A stretch of DNA of 64,000 bases from Perilla frutescens. Taxonomy: Eukaryota > Streptophyta > Magnoliopsida > Lamiales > Lamiaceae. Below the pieces are notes generated by a model. The model saw only the letters and a list, made by a program, of their open reading frames with translations. It was not told where the DNA came from and did no database searches. The stretch lies in the NCBI GenBank assembly GCA_026008535.1, contig BRKX01000002.1:70949380-71013379 (forward strand), given 5' to 3'. A program made the translations under genes and the position numbers. Shown piece by piece: positions 40,331 through 51,902 of this stretch (position 1 is the first letter of the stretch; each line of letters opens with the position of its first letter).

Positions 40331-42736
40331 TAGTCACTGAGTTTTTTTTCACTTTATGCTTCCTTTGCGTGTTTTGGCGGAGACCGCTCTACACTCTAGT
40401 TTGTTTGTTTCTTTTTTCTTTTTTTCATCACAATATTTACACTTATTTATAAAACTATTTTCATTGAAGTTTGTTTGAGGTGTATAGCTGAAGAAACGTC
40501 GTTTCACCGTATAAAAAATTGAGAATATTATAATTGTTACAAATTAAAATACAACTTTTAATCAAGATGTTTTGAGAGTTGTGTGGAAATTATTAATATA
40601 AGTAAGATTTATGATTTTTTTCAATAATTAACTTTATTTTTTTAATTTTGAAACGTTTGAATCCATCAAAATCTACTTGCAAATTGCAATCTACAAATAA
40701 CATTTACACATTTTTCCTCATCATAAAAAGATACTGATTAATTTATTGTATAAATTCACAATTAAATTAGAAGTGATTTAGTTCACAGTACTTGCAAAAC
40801 TAATAAATAAATTATATTTCTAGTTTTAACTGAAACAGTTATAACTTAATTTTAGAACTGACATGATTGAAATGGGAAACATGAACTTGACAACATCATG
40901 ATTTTGTGAGGTTGAAATGTCATCAAGAGGAAGAGAACATGAAATTACCGGTCCTTAATTGGATGCGTTTGGTCAAAGAAAAGCAAAAATTTTATGTTCT
41001 TCAACGCAAATTCTATGTTACTTCATTAATACTATCTACACTTGGTAATGATACATATTTTTTTATAAAACATGATTAGACTTGATTAAAACAATATAAT
41101 AATTATCAGGTATTGTAACTTTTGTGATTGTGGATAATATCTCAAATAATAGCATAAATTTTGTTATTGGGGAAATCATGATTTCTCCGTTGATGATTTT
41201 AACTTGAGCTACGGATTTCAAATATATAACATTTGAGTCGCGATATTACTACTATATCAATTAAAGCACGTTATGGAACATGTATCTCATAATCTAGTTT
41301 AACTAACGTTTATTGATAATCTTAAAGAAATTTTATATTATAAATAACGACTCTTTTATGCTTGAAAGGAACTGTGCAACTAATAAACACAATGAATGGC
41401 ATGAATCTGATGCAGATCTCATGGGCTTTTTTGTCAATTGTGGTTGGACTTGTTTTTAGGTAATTGCCGCGTATTATTCCGCTCGAATTTAAATATGTAA
41501 TTTGTGTTGTTAACTAGTTGGATGGCTATACAATACAACAATTGAATTAAATTATTTTTAGTTTATTAAGATTTATAAATAAAAGTCGAGAAACATCAAC
41601 AAACTAGACAAGCTCAACTCCTAAAATCCAACAAGTTATACTTCGACTTGGTGCATAACACACATTTTTCAAAAATTTCAAAGGATAGTATTGGACTTTT
41701 ATATGAAGCTAATCAAATTATATTAGAATAGTTTGTGTTAGCGTCTTATTATTTTCCTTGGGGTAAGAATTTGACTCGTAATGAAAGTATATATTATACT
41801 TGGAGAATAAATCTAGCGAAGAATGAAAGAAACCACGAACCTCTCCTATTTGATTTAGGAAATGAATTTTGCTACAAGTAAATTTGTGGATTTTAACTTC
41901 ATGATTTTTTGGGTTATCATTTTACAATTATTTAAGTTTGAGAGGTTTAAATTATGTTTTGTAAAAAAGTATATGTATATATACTTTTTTATTCGTTTTG
42001 TGCCTTCTTAGTGTTTGAGCACCACACGTGAATATAGATCGAAAAATTATAACTTTGAGAACTATAAAACTTTTACAAAAATTTAAAATAAAATCATATA
42101 GAGGAAGATTAAAGCACAAAAAAAAGTGTCAGATAAAAAGACGCATGAGATTTTTTGTTGCATTCTCCGTGTTTCGCCTTGTGTTGCACTTGCAAATTAC
42201 GATTTTTTCTTGTATTTTTGTTCAATTTCATATATTTTTTTGTAATTTAGTTTAATTTTACAATTGTTTATTATGAATTAACCCACCTAATTAGAGTTTA
42301 TAATTATTTTTAGTATTGAATTTTCAATTAATAATTTATTATTATAGTTGATTATTTCATAATTAAATTTTATAATTTATTTTTTATTGATAAATGTTAA
42401 CTATAATCATTTAGTTATGTTACAATTATTTTTTTATTTTTTATAATTAATATTATTAAAAAAATTAATAATGAAAAACGAAATGAAATATAAAAAGAAG
42501 AACCAGATATTTGAACCGACAAAAAGGGAGGTGAGGAGTTACATCGAAAACATATGGTTTGGTGATGCTACCAAATCAATTGTTTTTCAGCTTTAACAAA
42601 ATACATAACATAATATTTAATTATGATCTACACCAAACACCACTTTATTTGCTTTGAGAAACGAATAAGTGAATGTATTTATTTAATTAATATTGGGAAG
42701 ACTTTTTAGTTTGACTTTGTTTAGCTGTACTAATTA
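40331..42736. other. AT-rich intergenic DNA
   Basis: No gene is seen. About 42140-42320 resembles the arms of the inverted repeat at 60411-60820 (TTGCATT...TTAGTTTAATTTTACA words), suggesting a diverged copy of the same repeat. Confidence 0.45.
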
Positions 42737-42745
42737 TATATTTAA

Positions 42746-43717
42746 GGCAAAACCCTATTTTGGGTCCCTGTACTTTTAATTTTTTCTGAATTGGGTCCCT
42801 CTACTTCATTTGGTTAAAATGAAGTCCCTGTACTATCAATTTAGTTAAAATGAGGTCCTTGTACTATGAATTTAGATAAAATCAAGTCCTTGGAGGACTT
42901 AATTTTATCTAAATTAATAGTAGAGGGATTTGATTTTAACGAAAATTGATAGTACAAGGATCCAATTTAAAAATAAAAATAAAAATTCATTTTTCTTAAA
43001 AATAAACTAATAAAAATTGAAAAAATAATAAAATAAATATAATTAATAAGTAAAAAATTATTTAAAAATAAAATATAAATTTAATTAATTTTTTGAAACC
43101 AATGTAATTTTATGTTTTATTTATTATTTTTTTAAATAAAAAATAATTTAATTTTTTATTCATGTTTTTAATTTTAAAAATAAATTGCAAAAAATAAATA
43201 ATTTAATTTTTATAAAATTATGCAATTTTAATTTTTTTTCAAAAGAGTAAATTAAAAAAAATAATCAAACAATAGTTAAATAAAACAATCAATTAAATAA
43301 AAACAAATTTTAAAACGTTTGTTTGATTTTTTTTTTCAAAAAATAATAAATCAAAATATAAAATTATAGTGGTTATAAAAAAAATAATTAAATTTATTTT
43401 TTAAATTTTAAATATATTTTATATTTAAAAAATTCAATATATATTTATTTTTTATTGTTGTTTATTTAGTTTTTCAATTTTTATTTTTATTTTTAAATTG
43501 TGTCCCTATACTATCAATTTTAGTTAAAATCAAGTCCCTCTACTATCAATTTAGATGAAATCAAATCCCTCAAGGACTTGATTTTATCTAAATTCATAGT
43601 ACAGGGACCTCATTTTAACTAAATTGATAGTATATGGACTTAATTTTAACCAAATGAAGTAGAGGGACCCAATTCGAAAAAATTTAAAAGTACAGGGACC
43701 CAAAATAGGGTTTTGCC
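42746..43717. mobile_element. Short MULE with ~235-bp terminal inverted repeats
   Basis: The left end GGCAAAACCCTATTTTGGGT and the reverse complement of the right end are identical over their first ~35 bp and stay highly similar for about 235 bp (42746-~42985 and ~43475-43717). An exact 9-bp duplication TATATTTAA flanks it (42737-42745 and 43718-43726), as expected for Mutator-like elements. The arms consist of sub-repeats with GTCCCTxTACTATxAATTTA. The ~490-bp middle is very AT-rich and noncoding. Confidence 0.9.
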
Positions 43718-43726
43718 TATATTTAA

Positions 43727-46340
43727 ATGGTTAGTTATACAAAATCATGTGCAGTAGAGTATCCAACTTCACAAGTTGGGTTTCTGATCTTCATTTTTAA
43801 TTGACAAGTGAGAGCCAGAGAGAGAGAGAGAGACCTCACCACCTTCTAATTGTTGCGCAATATTAATTAGACTGCAGTGCAACTTGTTTGGCTAAACTTT
43901 TGGGGAATTCATTTTCTTTTAATTTGAATTTTTTTTATATCCATACCATTTATTGTTGAAAGAATTGATTCAACTACTAAAAAGTAGATGTAATGAAATT
44001 AGTTTCTTACTAAAGTTTCCAAACCACTAAATGCAATTTGCATTCATATTTAAGTATTTTCTAGGCTCTATGAGTTTTGAGCATCTTCAATATTTCACTA
44101 TATGATTTTTCTAACATACATTCAAATATATTTTATTTCAATTAAATGTATGTATAACACAATGTGAATGTATATGATGCTATGAGGCTCATTGATATAG
44201 TACAAAAGCCTGCAACACAAAATATAAAAATATAACTATTTTATGAATGATTCAGTTGTGGAATGGATATCTTGGTGATCAAATGTCACAAATTTAAATG
44301 AGAAATGCTTTTCGAATGAATTTACGAAGAGAGTAGTCAAAGAGAAAAGAAGTCAAAGATACATGCAAGAATTGAATTTTTGTTTCTTGTGCTATAAAAT
44401 ATACAAGAAACAAAGTGCATGCAAAAATTTAACATTAGACAAAAATGCGCGAGTGATCTCCTGCCTTTGCCTTTCCTACTCCGAACTCTTCTGTAAACAT
44501 AGAGAGCCCATCAATAGTTTTCTTCTTCGTTTGAGACGACTTTTCTTCAAAGGATCTATTCTTACTTGTCATGCCCCAATTTTCATAAAATAAAATAATA
44601 ACAATAATAAAGAAGGAGCGTCACTTTTATTAAAATATAAAATATTTAACATCAATACAGTGGAAGCTAAATAATAAAAACTCTTTAATGATCATCATCA
44701 CACGTCATCATGCACATCGTCCGAGTAAATCATCAACCTGAAAAATGTAATAGCTTTGAGATGAGTGCTATTGACTCAATGGTGAACACATTTATCCAAG
44801 TTATACAATTATAATAAATTATAATGTGGGTAGTTCGCGACTAATAATATATCGGGACATATGCAACTCGTCAGCCAATAATAATAGTCGTAACTTGTAG
44901 GTTAGTTGTAACCCGTAAGTTAATAATTGTGAACCTGCATAAGAACATAATAAGGATAAATAATAATGTGCGTCACATCGAATTCCCCACATTAACCTTG
45001 ACTTGATATTTAAAACTCGACTTGACTGAAAAGGAACTTAGTTAGATCCACGCACGCAACCTAGCATCAAATATAATATAATAAGTATAATAGCTTTAAA
45101 TTAATTTGCATGAATAATATGCTTTTAAAGAAATAATATAATTAGAACCTTTGAAATAATAATGCATGATTTTCAATCCCAACTCTTCAAGCTCGTTTCA
45201 CAAATCAACACAACAACAACCTAAAAAAAACAATGAAAACACTCCCCAATGATAATGCAAGAGTACACACACATCTCGAATGAAAACTATTTCTCTTGAG
45301 ATACTTTAGAAATGATTTTGGTGTGTTTAAAATGGAGAGAATGATGCTCCTTTTATAGTGAGAATATAGAGTTATGAAAGGTCTCAAATTAAATAGTAAA
45401 ATAAATTTTATTTGAGAGGATGAAATGTTTTAATAAATGCATTAAACTTTGAAGGATTGTTCCAATGCTTATTCATCAAATTCACCGTGAGGAGAAGGCA
45501 GCCAAAAGTTTTATTCTAAGCTTAAAATAATTAATTAGTTATTGGGTTAAAAAATTGATTTGGCTTTAAAGTACATTAAAATAGTTGGGATCAATAATAA
45601 AATTTGTTTAGCTTAAAATAAAATAATTAATCATGTAATATACATCTTCAAATAATAGTACAATGCAACATTGAAACAAAACCCTCCATTTATAGTGGAA
45701 CTAGGAACTATGAAAGGTCTCCAATTAAATCCTCAAATTTATTTTCCAAGAAGTTGAAAAGTACTCAAATAAATGCTATAAGTTTATAAAAAATATCTTC
45801 TCTCATATCATGAAGAATAAACATTTCAAATGATCTCTTTTGGGGTTCAAAATGAAATAAATATTGTAATAATTGAAAGATAATTAACCAATTTTCACAA
45901 ATTTAAATCTCCCTATATTTTTCTAAATAGAATCCCATAACCTACATCGGATAATGTGGGTTTCCTCATACCAAAATTCAAAATAAGATAAAAAAAAATT
46001 AGTCAAACTGAACTGGTTTCTCCGTCTTTGTGAAATTGGGCCTATACTAGACTAACATCAACTTACAGCTGAAATTGATATTGCGCCTCCGAATAGTTGT
46101 CAAATGGGCCTTGCAGAAGCAAGCTGAAATGGGCCCAACTTAACGAGACGAGCTTGGGTCTCGTATGCATATATATATTAGAAAATTTATGAACTAAAGA
46201 GTTGAATATATTTAATCTCGAACATTTTTAATGATCTCAAAATTAAGATCAAGCATGAATCGTTTATTAAGCTAACCAACTTCGAACGAGCTTTTTTTTT
46301 TTTAAGTTTTTTTCAAATCGACTATGGAATGAAAGACTAC
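43727..46340. other. Intergenic DNA, includes a possible LTR-derived segment
   Basis: No gene is seen. From 44570 the sequence begins TGTCATGCCCCAATTTTC, a start seen in some plant gypsy LTRs, and later has two diverged copies of a ~150-bp unit with CTCC(T/A)TTTATAGTG and ACTATGAAAGGTCTC (about 45345-45490 and 45685-45830). A matching end or target duplication was not found, so solo-LTR status is only a suggestion. Confidence 0.35.
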
Positions 46341-46349
46341 AATACTGAG

Positions 46350-46440
46350 CTGGGCCCAAACGGGATAAAAAATCGGCACCTCATGGCCCAATTTTCATGG
46401 ATTTTCTGACAAGGCCCATTAGCGTTAAAAAGGCCCACCA
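46350..46440 (+). promoter_or_regulatory. Cluster of GGCCCA/TGGGCC site II elements upstream of SirB
   Basis: Four copies occur within about 90 bp, 75-165 bp before the ATG: CTGGGCCCAAA, ATGGCCCAAT, AAGGCCCATTA and AAGGCCCACC. Further TGGGCC(C/T) words lie at about 46035-46140. Site II motifs bind TCP factors in promoters of many plant housekeeping and organelle-protein genes; their function here is inferred. Confidence 0.5.
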
Positions 46441-46512
46441 CTAAAAAATTAAAGTAATAAAATGAGCATATTCGACTTTACGGAGATGGGAAGAGAGCTG
46501 AGGCTCGCAAAA

Positions 46513-48433
46513 ATGGCGACATCATCTTCTTCACTAAATTTCAGCAGGTAATTAATTCCACTATTTTTTTTGCATGATTTTTTTTTTCATAGTTCTCTGA
46601 AATGCGAATCGTATGATACACTTATTCTTCCGCCATTTGTGTTTGTGGATGAATTAAGCACAAAAACTAGGATAGAGTTGGGGAGAAGCCCTGATTGGGC
46701 AGTTCCTAATTTTGTGAAATTGCGTGGGGACCCCTCGAAAATCAAATATTTATCCTCAAGGTTGTGTGTGGCTTCCTCCGCAAATGGCGGTGGCTTCAGG
46801 AAAGCCGTCAATGGCGTCGGTGAAGGTGATGGCGTAATCATTGTTGACCACGGCTCGCGTCGAAAGGAGTCCAATATTATGCTCAGTAAGATTTTTTTTT
46901 AATTATTATTTTTAACGATTTTGTGTTATTAATTTTCTGTTTCAGTGTTGTGAACTGAAATGTCTGTGGATTTTGAGTTGTTTGTTTATTCAGAATGATT
47001 ATGCAGCTGATAAATCAGCATAATATAATTGTAATGTTGAATGAGCTTCTCATCTAAAGTTTAAGCTACTAGAAATTAGAGAGGAGTTTGTTTTAATATT
47101 TAATTTAATATCTTCAACACAGACTGAGTAGAATGGTACTTTTATTTGTACTGAAGCCTTGCAGTGAATTTTATAAATAAATGAGGTGAGATTTGAACAC
47201 AGGACGTTTCGTTTGGCTTTTCTTTGATGCCTTGTTGAATGATCACATCACCAAAAAGAGCTTAAGTTGATAGAGAGGAAATCATTTGTTTCAGCAGCTA
47301 ATAAATTATTTTTTCGGTTGAGATTGTTAACACTTTCTGGTTCAGAAAGTTATTCCTTCAAGAAAAATGGTTATTATATGAATTGTGGACTGTATAATAG
47401 GATAATATGTGGTACAAGTTTATCGAAATATGTTCCTTGATGTTACTGGTGATTAGTTTTATATGGTGTAGAACAGTGTTTTGTTGATAGTTGATACCCT
47501 TTTTTCTTTTGTTGTCTGTTCAGATGAGTTTGTGGTTATGTTCAGGGATAAAACGAAATATCCGATTGTGGAGCCTGCTCATATGGTATTAATCACGTAT
47601 ATGAATTGACTCCCTCTTTCAACTTCTTCTTTTGTTGTAAATTGATGGTAGGAATTTTGTTTCGTATAAATGACATGAGACTTCTAGAATTATTAGTTGA
47701 TTCCTCTTCTTCCGTTGTGATTAGGAACTGGCTGAGCCATCTATCAAGGATGCTTTTGATTCATGTGTTCGACAAGGGGCAAGGCGTGTTATAGTCAGCC
47801 CATTTTTCTTGTTTCCAGGAAGACATTGGCACCAGGTAGTGTTGTTACGAGAACTTGGGGAAAACACATGTAAATGAAGTTGATTCTTTGGTTATTTTTA
47901 CACTACAGATTTTGGAATGTGGCACAAGCCAAAAAAAATTATGTTGCAATTTTATAGGATATTCCTGCTCTAACTGCTGAAGCTGCAAAGGAGCATCCGG
48001 GGATTTCATATGCCGTTACTGCCCCTCTTGGTCTGCACGAACTGCTTGTGGTATGAGTTTTTTATTTATCCGTCTTTATTTGTGCAGTCTACATTCATAT
48101 GCTAACGCCCCCTTTATTATTATTTCTCTGTTAAATAGATGTATATTATTTTCATTCTTTTTCTTGTAAAGCATTGAATTATACCATCATTTAATAGATA
48201 TATTTATACTTTGACCTTGATATTTTGTGCTGGGATCTAGATTAGTTACCTGTTTGCAAACGAGCATGAGATGGTTTTGCAAGTTTAGATGGAAGTAGAC
48301 ACGTCTCACTAACAATTAGTGTTCACAGGATGTGGTGAATGACAGAATCAATTATTGTTTAAGCCATGTCGCGGGCGAGGTGGAGGAGTGTTCAGTATGT
48401 GCTGGAACAGGAAAATGCCAGCTCTATAAGTAG
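46513..48433 (+). CDS. SIRB: Sirohydrochlorin ferrochelatase, chloroplast (SirB)
   Basis: Six exons: 46513-46547, 46593-46885, 47524-47585, 47725-47835, 47958-48050 and 48329-48433, giving 232 aa, all in frame with GT-AG borders. It inserts Fe2+ into sirohydrochlorin, the last step of siroheme synthesis needed by nitrite and sulfite reductases. The N-terminal ~85 residues are Ser-rich and fit a plastid transit peptide. The CbiX/SirB core shows VDHGSRRKESN (metal-binding His98), FFLFPGRHWHQDIP (His164) and VTAPLGLHELL. The C-terminal CSVCAGTGKC (Cys219, 222, 228) matches the Cys-rich tail of plant SirB, which carries a [2Fe-2S] cluster. Arabidopsis SirB is about 225 aa. It is convergent with the next gene, stop to stop 315 bp. 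Confidence 0.94.
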
Positions 48434-48747
48434 CGCGATTGCTTTATACTTTATGGGGGATCTCTTGTAAATTAGAAATCTCGACCTCAAAGATTTGAGG
48501 AACCAGTGTATCTTACTTTGTTTTCTCCCGGCGAATTCCCCGTTTGTTGTGCTGAACTATATCGCTCGTTCCAATGAATTGTAGCATCCATTGTTTGTTG
48601 TAAAGTTTAACAAACTTCTCATTTACATACAGATTTTGGTCTCTGCTTCAGCAAATTACATATGGAAAATTGATACACACCTTTTCCATGATGTCCTTTT
48701 TCTTGGCGGAGATTGTATAATTACTGTATTCATCTATATTTGTTTGC

Positions 48748-50288
48748 TCATTGGCCAGTGCTGCTCTTCATCCAGCTCCAAATTCGGGCAAAGCCTCCCG
48801 TCTGAAGTTCCTTGTATGCATGTTCGCGAGCCTCTGCCTGAGCTGGAGTTTCTTCCTCGTCCCTTGATTTTCCTGCAATCCCAGGTAACATTTTTCATAC
48901 TCGTAAAATCAAGAAGACGAACATATTCTTGGTGTAGACATTGATTGAAACCTCTGCAGCATGTTTGTAAAGATCTAGTCTACGATGTACAAATGTTATT
49001 ACCCTGTCTCTGCTTGCTTTCTTCTTGCTGCTCCAATTGTTTGTTGAAGGATTTGGCAGCCATGAACACATTTGTAGGTCTTTCCCATCCTTGTCCATAT
49101 ATCCCGTATCCCACGTTTGGTTGAGGCTGGATTAGGTACTCCAGCACTGCTAGTTCTTTTGAATCGACCCAGTGGATGCAGTTCACTGGGCACGACTCCA
49201 CCGATATCTGTAGATAATCGAGATCACAATATATCTATAACCGATATCTTACAGCGGAGAGGAATATCACTAAGCTACATGCAACTGCAACAGCCTCTAT
49301 GGATGTGGATGTAAGGCCACATAACTAAAGCACGTTGTATCTTAGTGTTCTTCTTTATCTTTTCAAATAAAATTAAACTAAAAAAACAGTACCTCAATCT
49401 TCGTATCATCATCACCATATTGAGTTTTGACTCTTGCAGTTCCACAAGTTTCATCCATGGTGAACGTGTTACCTGCGTAGTGCACGCATTTCCAGCAACC
49501 TAAAACAGTTCGCGCCAATCCTCCTTTTGAGCATGTGCAAGATCGTCTAGCTTGCAACATAAACAAATCATTGATCGTTCGAGGGTTTTGATTTATCAAT
49601 GATTTGTTCGTATTGCAAGCCTTAAGCAACAAAAAAAAAAAAAAAGAAAAAAAGAAAAAAAAGAGCTACTTGACACATACCTACACAAGCATTTTCATCA
49701 ACAAATAGGGCTTGAGGTCTCAAGGGCTCTCTCCATTTGCTACCGAACGTATTCCTCTCAATCCCAACACGAATCCTACCAATTGATTTATCGTATTCTC
49801 TTCTGAGATCTTCTCTCACTAAAACTTTGTAGGCTTTGTTCAACATGAGTGTGCTCTCATGACCCTGAATGAACTCATCATATTTCCTATTGTCACGCAA
49901 ATCTTTAAGATTTAAATCAACATTTAAAACCCAAAAAATACCTTTTCCCCAGCAATATCTGGGTGATACTTCTTCTGCAGTTTTCTGTAAGCATTTTTAA
50001 TTTCTTGAGCGCTCGCGTCAACTGAAACTCCTAGCAATTCATAATGATTCTTGCTTTCTGCTGGTTTTTTCAGACAACATCGAGCCAAAACTGAATTCTG
50101 TTTCCTGTTCCATCCGAACCCTCTATTTCAAATCGTGTTTCATATTTGTATTCGACTAACAAACGATGAGACAAAATGGTCAGTTCATGTTACCTCCACC
50201 AGATGGGATTCTTGAAATTGAGTTGATCGTTTTTGAAAGGGTTTGGATTCAAGAATTGTTGATGAGTTGAAAGAGAGGCTGCCCACAT
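48748..50288 (-). CDS. J-domain plus ferredoxin-domain chloroplast protein (DJC76/77-like)
   Basis: Six exons: 50194-50288, 49942-50122, 49681-49864, 49393-49499, 49003-49207 and 48748-48872, giving 298 aa. Phases agree throughout. After an N-terminal region suited to a transit peptide comes a J-domain (about residues 57-120, HPD at 85-87) and then a bacterial-type ferredoxin domain with C152-x2-C155-x2-C158 and C195-P, fitting a [4Fe-4S] site. This architecture is that of the plant DnaJ proteins C76/C77/C82, described as thylakoid-associated co-chaperones. The C-terminal ~45 residues are charged and end KSSTGQ. The last splice (AGACAGG|GTAATA) is the least certain; reading through it would stop after a few codons. 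It is divergent from COX5C. Confidence 0.88.
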
Positions 50289-50745
50289 TTTTTTTCTTCT
50301 TCTCAATTATCTAATTTTTGGGTTGCTAGATATTTCTATGCATGAGAGCAAGATATTTCAGCAATGTCGCTTTTTTTGTTTACGTGTCCCCCTCTTCGAA
50401 TTCACTTTAAAAATGGCTTCTCCATACAAAGTCCAAACGATTTATTTCGAAGCTAATTTAGTGACTTGAAGTTTGGGTTAATTATACCTTCGATTCTATA
50501 TAATCGAGACATTTTTTGTGTACCTAATAATCAATTACAGAAGTATTGAAAAAAAGGGCTAATTAGGCTCTTTAGCTCCCCTAGAAAAATAATAAATAAG
50601 TAAAATTAGAGTCTTATTTTTTTTATTAAATATAATGAAGCTAATAAATTCATAAACCACATTGGAAATACTTAAAATTGAAAGCTTAATCTGAAAATAA
50701 AATCAAACATCCCCTCCCTATTTAGTAGTATTTCTTCTGACTGCA
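50289..50745. promoter_or_regulatory. Shared divergent promoter region (DnaJ-ferredoxin gene and COX5C)
   Basis: About 450 bp separate the ATG of the minus-strand gene (50288) from the inferred start region of COX5C (about 50760). A TATATATTTT word at about 50745 could serve COX5C. No other gene lies between, so the promoters must overlap or abut. Confidence 0.45.
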
Positions 50746-50810
50746 TATATATTTTCGGTGTTCCTTCGACATTTTGGGATCTCATTTGCTCAAACATATT
50801 GCATCGGAAA

Positions 50811-51354
50811 GTGAGTTTTTTTTTTCCTCTCTCCCCTGTTTTACGATCTTATTTTCTGTTATATGTTTCATGTTTCTTAATTTCTGTATAATACTGACCT
50901 TTCTCATGTGTTATTTTTCTTTATTGTTCGTGATTAGAATTTTAAAGATTCGGGTTTAGTGCATTTGGGTGTATTCTTGTTTATTTTTGTGGAACAGTGT
51001 AAAAAAAGTGAAGAAAATTTTGTTTTCCATGAGTTTCGATTTTACTGCGTTAATTAAAATATTATGTGTTTATTTGTTGTTGTATTAGGGATTTGGTTTC
51101 GGGAATTTAATTTAATTAAGATTCTGCATATTGATGAAGCCATGTTGCATAGAAGCAAAATAATGAACACACTACCCTAGATTGATGTTTGGTTTGTGGG
51201 GAGTAGTCTTGCAGGAGTGAGGATTATAACCTAGAGGCTAGAACGCACTTATAGAGACAACTATCGTACGATTCTCTCGTCTCCAAAAAAACAAATACGA
51301 TTTAGTGTATGAGTTGGCTTGTTTCTCACTAACAAATAGGTTTTGATTTTACAG
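50811..51354 (+). other. Leader (5' UTR) intron of COX5C
   Basis: Donor GGAAA|GTGAGT and acceptor TTTTACAG|AAGAGG lie just before the COX5C ATG. It is T-rich near the 5' side, as in expression-enhancing first introns. The leader exon itself was not confirmed by any transcript. Confidence 0.6.
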
Positions 51355-51360
51355 AAGAGG

Positions 51361-51552
51361 ATGGGTGGTCATGTAGTTTACAAGGGGCCGAGTGTTATAA
51401 AGGAGATTCTGATCGGGATCAGCCTCGGCATGGTGGCCGGAGGATTTTGGAAAAAGCACCATTGGAACGAGCAACGGAGGACTAAGGAGTTCTATGATCT
51501 TCTTGACAAGGGTGAGATCACCGTTGTTAGAGAAGACGAGCTAGTAGACTAA
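51361..51552 (+). CDS. COX5C: Cytochrome c oxidase subunit 5C (COX5C)
   Basis: One coding exon, 63 aa, the usual COX5C length. This plant-type small subunit of mitochondrial complex IV is nuclear encoded and sits in the inner membrane. Visible are the N-terminal KGPSVIKEI block, one hydrophobic segment (about residues 17-28, LIGISLGMVAGG) and the conserved FWKKHHWNEQRRTKEFYDLL...GEITVV tail. The ATG at 51361 was chosen because it is the first after the splice acceptor TTTTACAG|AAGAGG (51354/51355). The upstream leader exon ends about 50810 (GGAAA|GTGAGT), leaving a 544-bp intron in the 5' UTR. COX5C genes of other plants have such a leader intron that boosts expression. Confidence 0.95.
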   Translation: MGGHVVYKGPSVIKEILIGISLGMVAGGFWKKHHWNEQRRTKEFYDLLDKGEITVVREDELVD

Positions 51553-51829
51553 ATCCCGACTTTAGTCCTAGCTAGCTCGTGCAATAATTTTGGTAATCAA
51601 CGGTTAGCATGAGATTTCGTTTCTTTGAATTTAGTTTAATAGTTTTGAGACTTGTTGAATAAGAGCTTTGGGAGAGTTTCAAATGCTTACTTCTCATTGT
51701 CTTCTAGCACTCGTGCCATTGCAATTTTGCTTGATTTGCCGTATATTTGTGAATTGTGGTTCTTTATCTTGTGTAGTTATTTCAATCTCTATTTGCGGAC
51801 TATAATACAGGAATGGAGGTATCAAAACA

Positions 51830-51893
51830 GACGGAAATTTTGGAAGCCGAGGCCCGCCCTAAAAGTAGGCTTTTCAGGCTGGCCATCGAGCCT
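51830..51893. mobile_element. Outer hAT-like fragment, left piece (interrupted by two insertions)
   Basis: Words such as GAGGCCCGCCC and GGCTTTTCAGGCTGGCC continue beyond the two inserted elements at 53619-53690 (GTCGGGTTGCTTAAAGCCCG...GGCCGAGTC). Joined, they look like the GC-rich subterminal region of a non-autonomous hAT-type element. Ends were not found. Confidence 0.35.
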
Positions 51894-51902
51894 ATATTAA
51901 AA

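Noticed and set aside
44363..44593. 76-codon plus-strand frame
   Set aside because: It has no recognisable domain or splice context and runs into the candidate LTR start.
48895..49098. Separate small protein gene on the minus strand near 49 kb
   Set aside because: It is unspliced read-through of exon 5 and the following intron of the DnaJ-ferredoxin gene in another frame.
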